Positions 22,401 to 35,870 are shown, numbered from the stretch's first letter. The stretch is DNA of 64,000 nucleotides from Azolla caroliniana (GCA_043228905.1 JBHGNT010000017.1:4216001-4280000); one strand, 5' to 3'. The notes: generated by a model from the letters alone, not told the origin. A program made the numbers and translations.

Positions 22401-24969
22401 CTCTCTCGTTATGCTTCTTCCATTGTCAGATTCTCCATTAGGAGGAGATAAATCCTAGGTGCATGACATGTCTTACCAGCTTGTGTATCGCTGCATTAAA
22501 TGATGCATCCTGACCAAGGATTAGAAGTATTATTAGCAACATGTAGACATGCTTCCGAGTTTTACTTGGTGCATCATACAGTGTTTCCAGCAAAGGCATG
22601 ACCTGAAGCATTGCATCCTAGTTAAACAAAACCAACAAACTATCAAAAAAACTTATGTCAATAACAACGTTGCTTACAAGTGTGTCCAGATCTGTTCGCA
22701 CCAAAACATACTCGAGGAAGAAAGGATTTCTATGCAGCAGAGTGTACAACAAAAGAACTGACATTTCATCTCTCAAATATCTGTAATGTAGGAAAAATGT
22801 ATGTTAATAAGAAATATATGAAGTACCAAAAGATAAAAATTGGAACTAAAATACAATAGCATGGCAACGGTATCTTAAGGTATTTAAACACAATTATAAA
22901 CGTTGGCACATAAAACACATCCAGCATCATATTACATAGAAACTATGTCAGTGACATAGCAAACTAAAGTATTATGTGAATGAACAAAAAGGTTTGTTTC
23001 CTCAAATATCATAAGATTATTCAGTTTCCATTTCTATTCTATTCTATTCTAATGTGTATATACTAGTCCTCTTTCATAACAATTGTGTAAGGAACTAAAT
23101 ATATATATGACCTAAGCCTCTATAAATCGAGAAACTCAATGCAACAAGAGTGTTATCTGCCTTTTATAACACATAGCTAAACACCCACAATGGGGAAACC
23201 CTCTTAGATATTATTCATAAAAATGTGATTTTGTATTAATTCATGCAAAACAATGCTAGTAACGCAGCAATATGGTGAGAGTTACATTCTGAGAAATGGT
23301 ATGGCGAGCATGAACCAGACAAACTTGAGAGAAGTTTGTATCCGTAATGTAACTAAAGATGGGTCTATGCAACCTACATGTTATGAAGGCAGCAGTTTAT
23401 CACAAGAATATGTTATAAAGCATTATTTTTCTATAACCTTAAGAATATGCTGTTTTAAAATAGAATATTGAAATAAATACATATGGCATCATGGCCATGA
23501 ACATTGACTTACAATCCCAAGATATCATATAGCGCTCTAAAGGGAACCCTTATCATAGCTCCTCCTTGACTATCTTCGTCTTTTTGGATAAGATCAACTG
23601 CTTTCCAAATATGCGAATACAAGGGTTTTATAAGTATCTCGAGTTTAATATATCCACAGTATCAGGATTACACAAATAATGAAGAACATAATTACATTCA
23701 CTATCCCTTGCCGAATCAAGGGCTTGAAGAAAGGAATTTTGCATCATGTGTTGTTGAGCAGGCAATGTTATAGCCACCATTTCTCCTTTACATTTGTCAG
23801 ATTTTCCATCTGTAGTGTCATCCTTTTGAAGGGATCTAGGGTAGTGTATCAGAGCTAAAAGCAGCAACAGACTATTCTTAGCAAGAGAATTTAACTCTGG
23901 TTTGCTGTTTGGGCTCAATAATGAATATGGCAACCGCAAAACACTCACTGCAAAGACATACAATGATAAACATTCAATATTTAAGAGCCAAATTCATAGT
24001 CCTTGCCATGGATGGACATTTAACAATCATTACTAACCAGCTGTTGAACCAACTACATGAAGCAATCCTTGGTCCCTGTTTGAGAAAGCCTTGTAATATG
24101 TTGTTTCCGCTGGCATGGTCAACCTGATTATATATGATGTAAGCAACTTTGACACAACACCCCTTACAAGAGCAAGATCCTGAAAAACAATATATACGAT
24201 ATTGTATTACTATTTATTTTTCAAAGAACAATAACTGCCGATAGAAACCACTTTTCCCAACAAAACTTAATTGGTTACGTGACCATTACGATACAGACTA
24301 GGTTTCATAGTACAGAAAGATCCTCAAACTCTTCGATACTAAAACATAGCACGTGTTACCTGCGACATTGCTGCTTCAAGGAACATATGGCCACCGTCTA
24401 TTGTAGTATAAAGCTGCGTTGACATCATGACAAAGAAAAGGTTCCCAACCTCCAAATGCAGCCAATATGTAGATGAGCTTCAAACAGAAAAGAAGTAAAC
24501 ATCCAAATCAAAAACATCATTATGATAACAAAAACTTTGGAAATAAGCATACTTACTTGATATCCGAGTTACTAATGAAAAAAAGCATGGATTTTACAAC
24601 AGATTGGACTACATTCTGATTACCTGATAAGCACACAAGGAATGTTTAGAGACATTGCAATTCTACCAAAAAACTATTTTTAAGTTGAGATGTTGACCAA
24701 TGTTTGGAAAAAAACCTTTTGAGAGCCCAATGCCTTCAGCATCCTTCTCATTCAGGCACAAGGATAAACAACTTTCCAAATTGGTTCTATGTTCAATCAC
24801 ATACTTGAGGAACACAATGGAAAATCGTGCTGCATTCAGAGCCTTCACAAGAGACAGTTCTGATCCAGGAGTACATGAAACACCTTCTAGTTTCCAGGCC
24901 AGGTGTAGAAGTAACTTAGCTAAGTGACATGTGAAAACACAATTCTGTGCTGCATGCATCCGGAAAAGA

Positions 24970-25022
<53 letters not shown>

Positions 25023-25651
25023 ATGCTTCTCAATCTTAACCTATCCCTACACACATTTATCTCTCAACAACATGCAGTCACAATTGAAGCGTTCACTAGT
25101 AAAATTCTTGAACATCAAGAGCTCATCACCAACTCTACAATAGTAATGATCATTGCTAAAATTCTAGAACATCAAGAGGCGCTGATCAAGCCAAAAAAAC
25201 GACGTGAAGATGTTTCAATTTGGTCCAGTAGATCACATTTGACCTCAGGCGACTATATACATGTATGTACATATCTTCCTCTGATCTATCATAAGAGAAT
25301 CCTATCATGTAAGGGTTTTCTACTTCAGGTCCCATAGGTCACAATATGGGCATCCAAAGGAGATTAAATCATCACCACCAGCATTACCATCACCATCACC
25401 ATCTCTTTCTCTCTCAGTTTTTATATGTATACGCAAATATAGACACATGTGACCATACTCATGGTTTTGCATGCTGCCTCGATTATTTTGTCGGAGGAAT
25501 GATCAAGGGGAAGGAGTGGCAGCCCAAGCAATCTTTCCCAGAAATCTGAATGAAGCTCAACGATCTTCTCTCCAACAAGAAGGCCAAGCAAATAGTTCCG
25601 ATCATCATGATGGAGATCTCCATGGATATGAGTGGATGTAAACGCACCCAT
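19499..25651 (-). CDS. DYM: Dymeclin, complete, 17 exons
   Basis: Exons (minus strand): 25651-25459, 24949-24716, 24623-24557, 24477-24360, 24179-24038, 23947-23696, 23597-23513, 22780-22678, 22602-22477, 22349-22236, 22159-22041, 21949-21865, 20862-20770, 20676-20587, 20485-20366, 20261-20170, 19610-19499. All are GT..AG and sum to 2145 nt, 714 residues, close to the usual size. Dymeclin hallmarks are present throughout: [10 protein letters not shown] near the N-terminus, [15 protein letters not shown], an [13 protein letters not shown] segment, [14 protein letters not shown] and F-F-V-P-Y-V-W-Q-L near the end. Dymeclin is a Golgi-associated peripheral protein involved in membrane trafficking. 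The N-terminus M-G-A-F-T-S fits an N-myristoylation site, as in animal dymeclin. The last 17 residues depend on no further splice after GAG at 19552. Confidence 0.93.
24976..25019. repeat. (CT)n microsatellite in dymeclin intron 1
   Basis: An uninterrupted run of more than 20 CT units, 27 bp upstream (in gene orientation) of exon 2. Its distance from the acceptor leaves splicing intact. Confidence 0.95.
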
Positions 25652-26016
25652 ATGGGAAGAATCAAATGATATCTTCTTAAATGTGAATCTAAGGTAGTGG
25701 TATTAGTTATAAACAAGAGCAGAGCGTCAGTGGCCCTAAGATCAGATATGCCTAATGTGATCATGGGAGCTTTTATATAGGGTTGAGAGAGAGAGAGAGA
25801 GAGAGAGAAACAGAACGTCAAGGATTTGCACGAGTCCTGCGTTGGTCTGTCTCACTCTCTCTCTGTTTCCTCCATGATTCATGAACCCTTTCCTTACAAT
25901 CAATTGTGGGTCCCCCCCCCCCCTGTTTCTAAAAACTGCGAGAAACTGCTCTTTCTTTCTTCGTAGTAGCTTATAGCTTGTTCCTTCTTCTTCTGGTCTC
26001 TGGGTTTTAGGTCAAG
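25652..26016. promoter_or_regulatory. Dymeclin 5' leader and proximal promoter region
   Basis: The segment between the dymeclin start codon and the minisatellite. On the gene strand it carries CT/GA tracts (GA run at about 25787-25808, CT around 25852-25864), common in plant 5' leaders, and a poly-C run at 25914-25922. No clear TATA box was picked. Confidence 0.4.
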
Positions 26017-26905
26017 CATTTCATTATTCACTCTCTATATTTTTGGGGTCTGGTCAAAACATTCTTCTTTCTGTGGTCTTGGTCAAGAATTCATCTTTGT
26101 TTTCTTGCTCTGGTCTGGTCAAGGATTCAAGACCTTTCTTTATCTTGGACATCTTTTGGGCATATTTCATTATTCACTCCTTTTTTGGGGTCCGGTCAAG
26201 CATTCATCTTTTTGTGGTCTTGGTCAAGAATTCATCTTTGTTTCAGTTCTGGTCTAGTCAAGGATTGAAGACCTTTTTTTATCTTGGAAATATTTGGGCA
26301 TTTCATTATTCACTCCTTTTTTGGGGTCTGGTCAAGCATTCACCTTTTTGTGGTGTAGTCAAGAATTCATCTCTTGTTTTTGTTCTGGTCTGGTCAAGGA
26401 TTCTAGACCTTTTGTATCTTTGGGCATTTCATTATTCACTCCTTTTTTGGGGTCTGGTCAAGCATTCATCTTTTTGTGGTCTGGTCAAGGATTCAAGACC
26501 TTTTTTTATTTTCGACATCTTTGGGCATTTCATTATTCACTCCTTTTTTGGGGTCTGGTCAAGCATTCATCTTTTTGTGGTCTGGTCAAGGATTCTAGAC
26601 CTTTTTTTATCATGACCATCTTTGGGCGTTTCATTATTCACTCTGTTTTTGGGGTTTGGTCAAGCATTCATCTTTTTGTGATTTGGTCAAGAATTCATCT
26701 TTGTTTCTGTTCTGGTATGGTCAAGCATTCAAGTCCTTTTTTTATCTTGGACATCTTTAGGCATTTCATTATTCACTTCGTTTTTGGGGTCTGGTCAAGC
26801 ATTCATCTCTTTTGTGGTCTGGTCAAGCATTCACCTTTGTTTCTGTTGTGGTCTTGGTCAAGGATTCAAGTACTTTTTTTTTTATCTTGGACATCTTTGG
26901 GCAAG
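26017..26905. repeat. Minisatellite of seven units (101-144 bp) upstream of dymeclin
   Basis: Units start with a CAT(A)TTCATTATTCACT-like word at 26017, 26161, 26299, 26424, 26525, 26627 and 26762. Length varies because a sub-block around GGTCAAGAATTCATCTTTG is present or absent. Each unit has two to four GGTCAAG words, which read CTTGACC (W-box core TTGACC) on the dymeclin strand. It begins about 370 bp upstream of the dymeclin start. Long open frames across it come from the repeat and show no coding domain. Confidence 0.85.
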
Positions 26906-29900
26906 GGACAAAATTGGGGCTACCGCTTTTTTTTTAACCACCTACACTTTTCCATATATCCTAACCGCAAGCCACATGCTCCGGATAAAGCACACTTTGT
27001 CAAAAAAAGCAGAACATCAATAATGACAATCTATTTCAAAAGCAAGCGATCGATAGAGTCACACCTGGAGAGATGTTGTTTCAGGTGGGGGGCCTAGGAG
27101 GTAGTAGACAAACATATATATATCTAAGACTCTCCTAAAAACCAACTTCAAAGTCTCGTTATCAGTTTTATCGATCTCGTGTCAACGATCTATGAAAGTC
27201 TTGTTATCAGTCTTATCGATCTCGTGTCAATGTAAATCTATTGTCTAGGCTCTATTTTCCCGCCTGATCACAACCGTGTGGGTTGAGAGCACTATCACAT
27301 TCGACCACATCAACAACTAGATTGTGTGTTGTTGTTGCGAACTCGAACTTAATTCCATTTCCAAATTGCTTCTCCAATAATCTCATTTCGTCTAATTAAC
27401 ACCTAAATTTCTTATTAACTATTGCTTTCCACATTTTGTTTCCTTGTCTTTGTTTTGTTGCTTTTCTCATCCATAACATAGATTTACTTTGCCACCATTA
27501 ACGAACTTCCCAACCATGGAATGCTTATTGTCCACATACCCCATGATTGATTTTGATTCAGGTTCCAATCGATTTTTGCCATGCTTGCCATTGTTGGAAG
27601 TTTTCTAAGAAGGTCAAAAATCTCGTAAAGAGTATCTTTTATTTTAAAACCATGCCATTACAATTCTCCCTTTTGTCATGAAGCTAGTTATTTCCAGGAT
27701 TCAACTTCTCTTGTTTGAGTTAGACGAATGTTGCCAGCTAGTAAACCTTAACTTGACTAAAGATAAATAAGTCATTGCGTTAGATATGAAATCACATTTA
27801 GAGTTTCATATGTTTTCAAATGAGATTTTCTTCTTGTGGGTGTTAAACTAAGTCCATAAAATTAAGCTTCCAGGTTCTCTAATTTACTATTAGTTAATTT
27901 AGAAGCAAGCAACATGCTTCGTGTTCAAAGAGATTATAATAAAAGACAAAGAAGTGGAATGTGAGTGATTCACAAGAATAATGTGCAATACAATGATGGA
28001 ATATATATATTCTCTTCATTGCACTTTTGATGGTTTTCTTTCTCCATGACACGTTTGAAGTGAATCATTTATGAGAAAGAAAGAAAAAAATATTGGATCC
28101 CACGTTCTCTCAATTTCGTCATCCTTCATTAATTTAAAAGGCATGCACACTCTAGTCAAGAACCAAACTCGTCTCATATGCATTTTCATCGGAAGATCCC
28201 AAATCTCATCTCATTGTATGTGTATTTCCGTGTGCACATGACAAAACATTACGATCCTCCTGAATTTTTGATGTCCTTTACTTTTGAACCACAACTAATT
28301 AATGTGGGAGATGCTCATTGTTTTCTCGTAACTTCAGGTAAACGTTTGCATTTACATCGGAGGTACGAAGTTCATTTATGGATATAAGATTCATAACTTT
28401 ATACAAACTCAAAGCTCAAAGTTCTTTTCTCCACAACCTTGGATATTGTATTATACACATCAAATTTCCCTAAGTCGTTATTTTACCAAATACTTCTAGT
28501 GAGCAACTATGAATTATGTTCACATTAGCTTAGAAATTAGTGACAATGAGGCATAATTTGAAAGTTCTTTGGGGCTTGTATTCTATTTATCAATCAAATG
28601 TCTTATATTATGCAATGAAATTTAAATAGCTATCTGCTATGTTTGTTTTCTTGAACATTTTGCTTGCAAGTGATATGTTCGAAGTCATTGAAACACTACT
28701 AGTGTCTATCAATTTAGCCAATCAACATGGAATTAACATTTCAAACAATCAACAATGACATAATACTACCCAAGCCACTAAATTAAATTCTTGTTACCAA
28801 ATAACAAACCACCAATACAAGCGCTATGTTGACCAAATTTGCTCAAATTGATACAAATTCTAGATAAGGATGGGATGATATTCTACATTTCAAATCAAAG
28901 ACAATGATATTCTTTAAGCTACAATAAATTATCAGATACCTAAACTTTAGAAATCTTAACAAACAAAACAATGACTAAGCACGGAAAGAAGGTACAACCA
29001 AAACAGATACAATAATCGATAACCCATTTATGTGCATCTATATAATAATGGGGTTGTTTAATACCAACTTTCGATTTATGTCCTATAAAAATATTGGTTT
29101 AAAGGCAAAGGTCGTAAGGTAAAAGGCTTTTATCACCACAAAAGAGAGCCTTGATTGATTCAAGATCATTTGAGGCCCAAAATTAACAAAACAACATTTG
29201 AAATCAGCTTTCATGCAAAACCATCTATTTTTACTATGCATATCAAGAAGAAACCCTATCAAGAAGAAAGGAGATTTCATAATTGATATCGTACTCAATA
29301 CTTCCATGACATATTATAAGCAAGCTTATGAAAGTTTACATGTGATATGGTTGTCTGCATAAATTTCATACTAAATACCGAAGACTTGGGCCTAATAGGT
29401 AAAAAGAAACTTCACTTGAAAAACTTGGGATATACAAATGTAGAAATATATACCTAAGTTAGGTTAGCCTAGTGTGGACTTCAAAGGATTCTGTGCAATA
29501 GAGAATGTAAAGAAACGTTTTCGAGGTGCTCAAATGTCTATGTTTGATTGTTTTGTTCTTCTTGTTTTCTATTCCTATTGGCTTTGTTTTGAGATAAGAT
29601 TGGACAAGATTTGATTTTTTATCCACGGGGAGACCAAATTTGACCTATCGGACTTAATAAGTATATAAATATTTTGTCTTGTACATGACTCCTTCCTCCT
29701 TAGAGTGGGGGGTTACTATTGTCTAATAAAAACTGTCTATGTGAAAATAATGTGTGAAGATATACGCACTCGCCCTTCTTGGTGGAAAGTGAGTATGACA
29801 CTTCAATTATTATGGCCTCCTAACAAGGCCTATACCACTTGTGAATTACATAATAGATTGAGCATATGACAAAGATATTCATCCTCTACTAAGTTCTCAT

Positions 29901-29960
29901 TGCATACCTAACAAATCTTCATACTTGTTACTTGTAACCTAGCACCCCACTGCAAGTCCA
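26906..29960. other. Intergenic; one short tandem duplication
   Basis: No gene recognised. A 45-bp segment is repeated at 27150-27194 and from 27195 (both contain TTATCGATCTCGTGTCAA). Confidence 0.5.
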
Positions 29961-30456
29961 AGATCTCAAGATCATGGGGTTAGTAAGATGTGGTCAATAC
30001 ATTCTAGCTTTCTTACATTGTATTACAAGTACCATTCAATGTTCACATTTTAGCACCTCATCACTTCACCCTTAGTGCCTCTAGTAATCTATCCTCAATG
30101 ATCACATACTTCATAGCATCACTTGAGGTTCAAATCAAGTGTGTCCAATACAAACAATCAAGCCATTTCTTCAAAATAGGACTTTGTATTGAGCTTCTCA
30201 CAAACATGAGATCTCAAGATCATGGGATTAGTAAGATGTGGTCAATACATTCTAGCTTTCTTACATTGTATTACAAGTACCATTCAATGTTCACATTTTA
30301 GCACCTCATCACTTCACCCTTAATGCCTCTCGTAATCTATCTTCAATGATCACATACTTCATAGAATCGCTTGAGGTTCAAATCAAGTGTGTCCAGTACA
30401 AACAATCAAGCCATTTCTTCAAAAATAGACTTTGTATTGAGCTTCTCGCAAACAAA
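29961..30456. repeat. 248-bp tandem duplication
   Basis: Two copies, 29961-30208 and 30209-30456, starting AGATCTCAAGATCATGGG. They differ at only about ten positions, so the duplication is recent. Neither copy contains a recognisable gene. Confidence 0.9.
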
Positions 30457-31030
30457 CATTCTCATTTCCTAATTTGATGGGATATTATCATTTCCTTTAT
30501 GTTGCAATCGTTATGATCAGCTCAGAATGTAGTTCTTAATAAAAACACAATTTTAGAATTCACAAATTTCTTAAATATTCCGATTCGATTCTTAATAAAT
30601 ACTACGATAGATCCTTGATTCAATTCGGTAGCCATCCTTTTTGTTTAGATTTAACAGTCTTTTTATGTACCCAAGAATAGAGCTTGAAATAATAATCATA
30701 ATGAATACTACATGATAACATAAAACTGATGATACCCCAAGTTAACATGGACTTCATATACTTTACACCTGCAACCTAGAAAGGCTTGAACAATGAACAA
30801 TGAACAATGAACAAAGAAATCAATATCATTTCTTATGTATTGAAATGCCTATATACATACCATTGACCTATTATAAACATTAAGTATACACTATATGATA
30901 AAGGCTACAAAAACATGAGTACACATACACACACACACACAATATATATATATATATATATATATGCACACCTATATCCACCTCCATTTTCTGCTTTTCC
31001 GATCACTCTTTATTGTTTATAAAGTTCCTC
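30457..31030. other. Intergenic, with CA and TA microsatellites
   Basis: Nothing gene-like. There is a (CA)n then (TA)n run at about 30925-30965. The last part is the 3' flank of the LIFEGUARD gene. Confidence 0.5.
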
Positions 31031-33882
31031 TCAAGTATCTGCAGCTCGACATAGGGTCACTATAGAGAGAAACAAGTTGATAATGTCGAGGTAAAGTGCA
31101 ACCGATGCCCAGATATATTCATCGTATGTATATCGTTTAATGAGGTGATCTGTATCATAAATTATGAATGCACTAAACAGAATCGATGCAACCCCTCCAT
31201 ATATCATAATCCCAATTCTCCCAAGGGGGAAAAATAGCTGTGGAAATGGAAATGACATAAAAAAAACACTAAAAATTCTGAACCCTATACATAATAAAAT
31301 CAATATCCTTAACAAGTGCATGTACCTGTATAATTAGGAACACGATGATAACTACCAGAGTTGTGAACAGAATAGGACCCAAGAAACTGAAATCATGACC
31401 CCTCTCAGCTGCCCAGAATGTGTACATTGTTAGAGAAGACACGACAATTGCTGTCAAAACTGCAGATTCCCACACAATCTTCCCTGTAGCACCCAATATT
31501 GAAAGAAACAACATGAATGGCATATACAAGGATCTCTTCAAAATTTGTAATAAATGTGTGTGAAGGAAAGAAAAGAGTATGCTTGGGATGCAATATAGAC
31601 ATTAAACATATGCATGTGTATGTTACCCAACATAGCATAGATAAACATGATGAGAACACATGAAAAGAATGCATACAAATTGTATACATATATAGACCCA
31701 CAGCATGCACGAGTGGATACAAAATATCAACTAAAAAGAGTATAGACTCTATATCTGTCATATTTATTTTCCAAGATACATACATACCGAGATGACAACA
31801 CAAGAATGCATATTTTCCAACGATACATAGATCAATGAAACAAATTCATGAGGTGATGACCCACATCACACATAGATGGACACATAAAACAACTAAAAAC
31901 ATTGTCCACCCACATCCCACATGGACACAATACATATATGGATGTCGATCATCCAACATAGCCCAGATAAACAGCATAAGATTCTTAACATTTACTTCTT
32001 TTAGTCTTAAAGTAACAAGATGAGTAGTACCTCGATGCAAACATACAAATCAGGAAAATACTCAGTATCCAGATGCTTTAGAAACACAAATGAATACTTA
32101 CCCTTTGTAAATGCACATGTCATGCCAACACTAAGGCTCAAACAAGCTGTAAAGAGAGCTAACAATATCAGGTTGGCTGGATGCGATTGGTGATAGTAAT
32201 ATAACGAGCAGATCACTGCATAACCAAACATGTTTTATGATTAGTAAGAATTATATACCCATCCAATGATGATTATCAGTAATACATATAATGGCAACCA
32301 TTGCATAAACATGCATTTCGTATTATACCATCACTTAATTCATAGAAGTCTCATTCTATACCATCTACTGAGTATTGTCATATCATATAACGAAATTGAA
32401 GTGGGCAGACCATTGCACAAACATGTCATCAGAAAGAGATTAACATCATTATTGTAGACATGTTTCATTATATACCATCAGACTGATGATTCTCATATCA
32501 TATGAGAAGTAACCCATTGCACAAACATGCCAGCGGTAAGAGAACATCATCAACATATTCATGATTCTTTACAAGCATCATGAATTGGCCATATTGCTTT
32601 TACAGAAGGCATTCATATCTATTTCATTCAATTAATTGCTATTGGTAAAAAGATTTCATTGCAGCCATACTGCTTCTGCACAAGGAATGCATATGTATTG
32701 TGTGAAAGAATTAAGCATATGCATTGTGTGAAAGAATTAATTTTAGGAGTTTAAGCATGAGATTATAATTAGCAAGAAGGTGGAATCACCCATATATTCA
32801 TGTTTTATTATGCATTATACATATTGCACAAGGTAGCCCCATGTACTTAAACTAGATGAGTTAACACGAATCATATCCAACTTTCTCAAGTAAGGAAGTC
32901 ATATACGAATGGATAAAATCAGAGAAATTTCAGTATGACTTGTTTTATCTTGGCACGAATGTGTACTGATCTTGTATTTGTTATCTCTATGCCCATATAC
33001 ATGCACACAATCAAAACATTTCCAGGCTCAGGTAAAAAACAAATACATACAATCAGGAAAATTTTGATGTGATAAAACACATACATAAAGTCGTCTACGA
33101 GTTGATGAGATACAATGCATGTAAACATGCATAAATTCCAAATTTCACAATCAAAATATAAACAAGTGCATTAAATCAAAGCCAATTTTGCATGCCAGCT
33201 CAAAAGCAAACGCTTGCATTAATAAAAAAGTTTACTCAGTCTTACATATGAAAATGTAGGATAGAAACCAAGATAACCAATCCAATATCAGCATACGAAT
33301 GTATCAAACCAAATCAAATTTCTGATGACAAGATCAAAACAAATGCAAGCATAAGAATCAGCAATCTAATAAAATTATTGTGACATAACATATGAAACTT
33401 AAGCACACAGCATGCATGAATAAGATAAAGATTATGGTAGGATCCAAATAAATGTATACAAGCACAGGTAAAATCAAGACTATGTTAAGATTATAACAAT
33501 GCATACATACATAAAAAAAAAATCAAATATAATTTGATTAGAGAAATTTCATAAAAAAAATTAACTGAATTAATATGAGAAAAGAGAGAGTGATATGGCA
33601 TATAAACTTACATATGAACGGAAGAATGGAAACAAAGATAACCAGTCCAGGGTTTCCAACAAAGAACAGTGCAACTGGATGATAGAAGGTAACTGCACTG
33701 GCGATGACAGCAGTGAGGATGAGCTGCAGGCTGAGAATAGAATACACCTTTCTGATAAAGGCCCATCTCAGCAGATTCTCCTCGTGGCTAATACTAGGGT
33801 AAAGCAAAGTTCCTCTTTCTAAATCTCTGTAAGGACCACCCTTATATAATGGCTCCATAGAAGGAGCAAGTGGAGCATACAT
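31031..33882 (-). CDS. LFG: LIFEGUARD-type Bax-inhibitor-1 family membrane protein, 4 exons
   Basis: Exons 33882-33612, 32215-32102, 31483-31326 and 31237-31031 (minus strand) give 750 nt, 249 residues, the family's usual length; all introns are GT..AG and in phase. After a soluble N-terminal stretch (E-R-G-T-L-L-Y-P) comes F-I-R-K-V-Y-S-I-L-S-L-Q-L, then about seven hydrophobic segments. Signature pieces are Y-Y-Y-H-Q-S-H-P-A-N, Y-T-F-W-A-A-E-R-G-H-D-F, the I-Y-D-T-D-H-L-I-K-R-Y segment and a D-E-Y-I-W-A-S-V-A-L-Y-L-D-I-I-N-L-F end. The family acts in ER and other internal membranes, modulating Ca2+ release and cell death. The ATG at 33880 is chosen because it fits family N-termini; an upstream in-frame ATG exists. 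Confidence 0.93.
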
Positions 33883-35039
33883 TTTTTCTTCAGAGCTACA
33901 GCAGATTGACAGATTTCTCTTTGCTGCAACCGATAAAAGAAGGAAAACAAAAACCAACCTAAAACAAGCCCTAAGCAATCCTTCAAAACCCTTGCAAAAT
34001 TCCTTCTAAAACATCTAAATAATCCTTCAAAAAAACTTCCCAAACCCCCTTCAAAAACCCTAACAAAACTTAAAATTTCCTTCAAAATCCCCACAAATAA
34101 AACTTCAAAATTCCTTCAAAACCCCATAAAAAAAAAACAGATTATTCCTTCAAAAAAGAACTCAAACAAAACAGGGGGTGCGAATGTGTAGGACAAAGTT
34201 CCATTTCTTATAGGGGATTGATACAGCTCTTCATGATTAATGCACAATACAAAAATAAAAAGCGGAAAGGAATGGAGTAGAGGGGATAGGACAGGACCGG
34301 AATGCATTTCTTCGCCTCTGGAATATTCTTGTGTACTAATTAAGCAACCCCAAGGAAACTCTGTCCAAACAGATTCACCCATGGAATCATACAAACCACC
34401 ATCTTATTTTGTCCATGAACCTTTGATCTTTCTTAGTGACCGCATGCACATCATCAACGGTTGTCACGATTACGTCTCCATTTGTTGCCCCTAAGATTAC
34501 TTGCATGCCTTTCTTCACAATCGATCGATGAACTCTAATGGGTACATGACATGTTTGTTGTCTAGATTGATCGATTGTAATGAGTACACGATATGTTCAT
34601 TGTCTTGATTAATCGAGTACATGATATGTTTGTTGTCTAGATTGATCAACTATATAATGAGTACACAATAGTTTATTGTCTTGATCGATTGATCTTGATG
34701 AGTACACGATATGCTTGTTGCCTTCGCCAATTGTCAAGGCTCCAATGTATGTAGATTACTTGATTATGAGATAACTAACATCTTCTTTTAGTCACGTTCC
34801 AAAAAAAAATTCCTTTTTCCTTTTTCTTTTTCTTTTTTATTTCCAAAAAAACATCTTCTTCATTAGTAGAAACTTGTACGCCCATGACAAAATGATTACA
34901 ATAACAACCTCATAAAGGTTGTAGCCGTGGTAGACCAATAAAAACTACAAAGAGTCATAGTATAAAAGTACAAAGAACGGTGAACACCCACAGGAATGTT
35001 CTTTCTATCACTTGTAATCATTGGCTTAAACACTAAACT
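33883..35039. other. LIFEGUARD 5' flank and intergenic, with two degenerate repeat tracts
   Basis: At about 33975-34165 there is a degenerate CCTTCAAAA(A/C)-rich repeat just upstream of LIFEGUARD. At about 34520-34735 there are four or five imperfect units of about 55 bp containing TGAGTACACGATATG and TTGTCTAGATTGATCGA-like words. No gene recognised. Confidence 0.5.
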
Positions 35040-35870
35040 ATAATGAAAACATTGCAGGAGACTATCTTTCGAAATGGAAGCATATCCAACAGTTCATGTA
35101 CTTTCTGTAAGACTCCACACGTATCATATAGATCAAGCAATGCATTGCTAACAACCTGGTTTCACTTCAGCCTGCCCATCTCCTCAATCTTTACGTACAT
35201 TTCTTTGCCCTTTTCTAATGCTCCAATGCAAGATTCAACTTGGTTTTGAATTGGAATCATATATTGTAATAATAACATTGCAATAGACTATCTTTCGAAC
35301 GCGAAGCATAACAAACAGTTCATGTATGTGACTTCATCTCCAGAATTTCATTGAAGTTGCATCTTCTTGACTTGATCAACGCATCATCACCTTGCTCCTC
35401 TTTTTGCTTTTTCAAGTGATCCAACATGTCAGCTATTCATCTGAGATGATCCCTTCACATTGCATATGTTGTAAAGCTTCGAACTATCATGAAGACCAGT
35501 AGTGCTAGTAATGCCTTCCATGGCACCACATCACGAAACGAGACCTTATGGACTACATCTCTAACTTTATCTATCCCATCAGCTTTTGAATACATATCCA
35601 TTAAATAAAAAACAATACTCTCCACTGGCCTATTTCCACAAATATGTGCATGTATTTGTTGGCCATTTTCACAACTTTCAGTTTATCACAAGCTTTTGGA
35701 AGCACAAAGACAACATAATTTGTAGGTGTTGCATATGTGCAAGCCAAACTTTCCATGTTGCCCTAGAGTTGTTTCCTTCAATTGCATTCCGTTGAAGTTC
35801 TGAATCACAATCTTCTGGATATAATAATTCGGAATATTCTTCGCCAAATACAATAGACACATGCAAAAGA
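35040..35870 (-). pseudogene. Degenerate PPR-repeat gene fragment
   Basis: On the minus strand, pieces read like pentatricopeptide repeats but in different frames: L-M-D-M-Y-S-K-A-D-G-I-D-K-V-R-D-V..R-D-V-V-P-W near 35600-35500, E-A-L-Q-H-M-Q-C-E-G-I near 35470, and V-S-N-A-L-L-D-L-Y-D-T-C-G near 35150. Two diverged copies of one repeat end (CTATCTTTCGAA..CAGTTCATGTA on the plus strand) lie at 35057 and 35288. Stops and frameshifts are frequent. PPR proteins bind organelle RNA; this copy cannot be functional. Confidence 0.7.

Noticed and set aside
26043-27097. Two long open frames (190 and 267 residues) across the minisatellite
   Set aside because: They follow the DNA repeat with the same hydrophobic text in two frames; no domain, and the repeat length varies without regard to frame.
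29961-30456. CRISPR-like or LTR pair
   Set aside because: The two copies are directly adjacent, without spacer, primer site or TG..CA ends; a plain tandem duplication.
31405-31803. 132-residue minus-strand open frame
   Set aside because: It overlaps LIFEGUARD exon 3 in a different frame and has no similarity; shadow plus intron.
34116-34494. Small gene upstream of LIFEGUARD
   Set aside because: Overlapping frames on both strands with no recognisable domain, partly in a CCTTCAAAA repeat.
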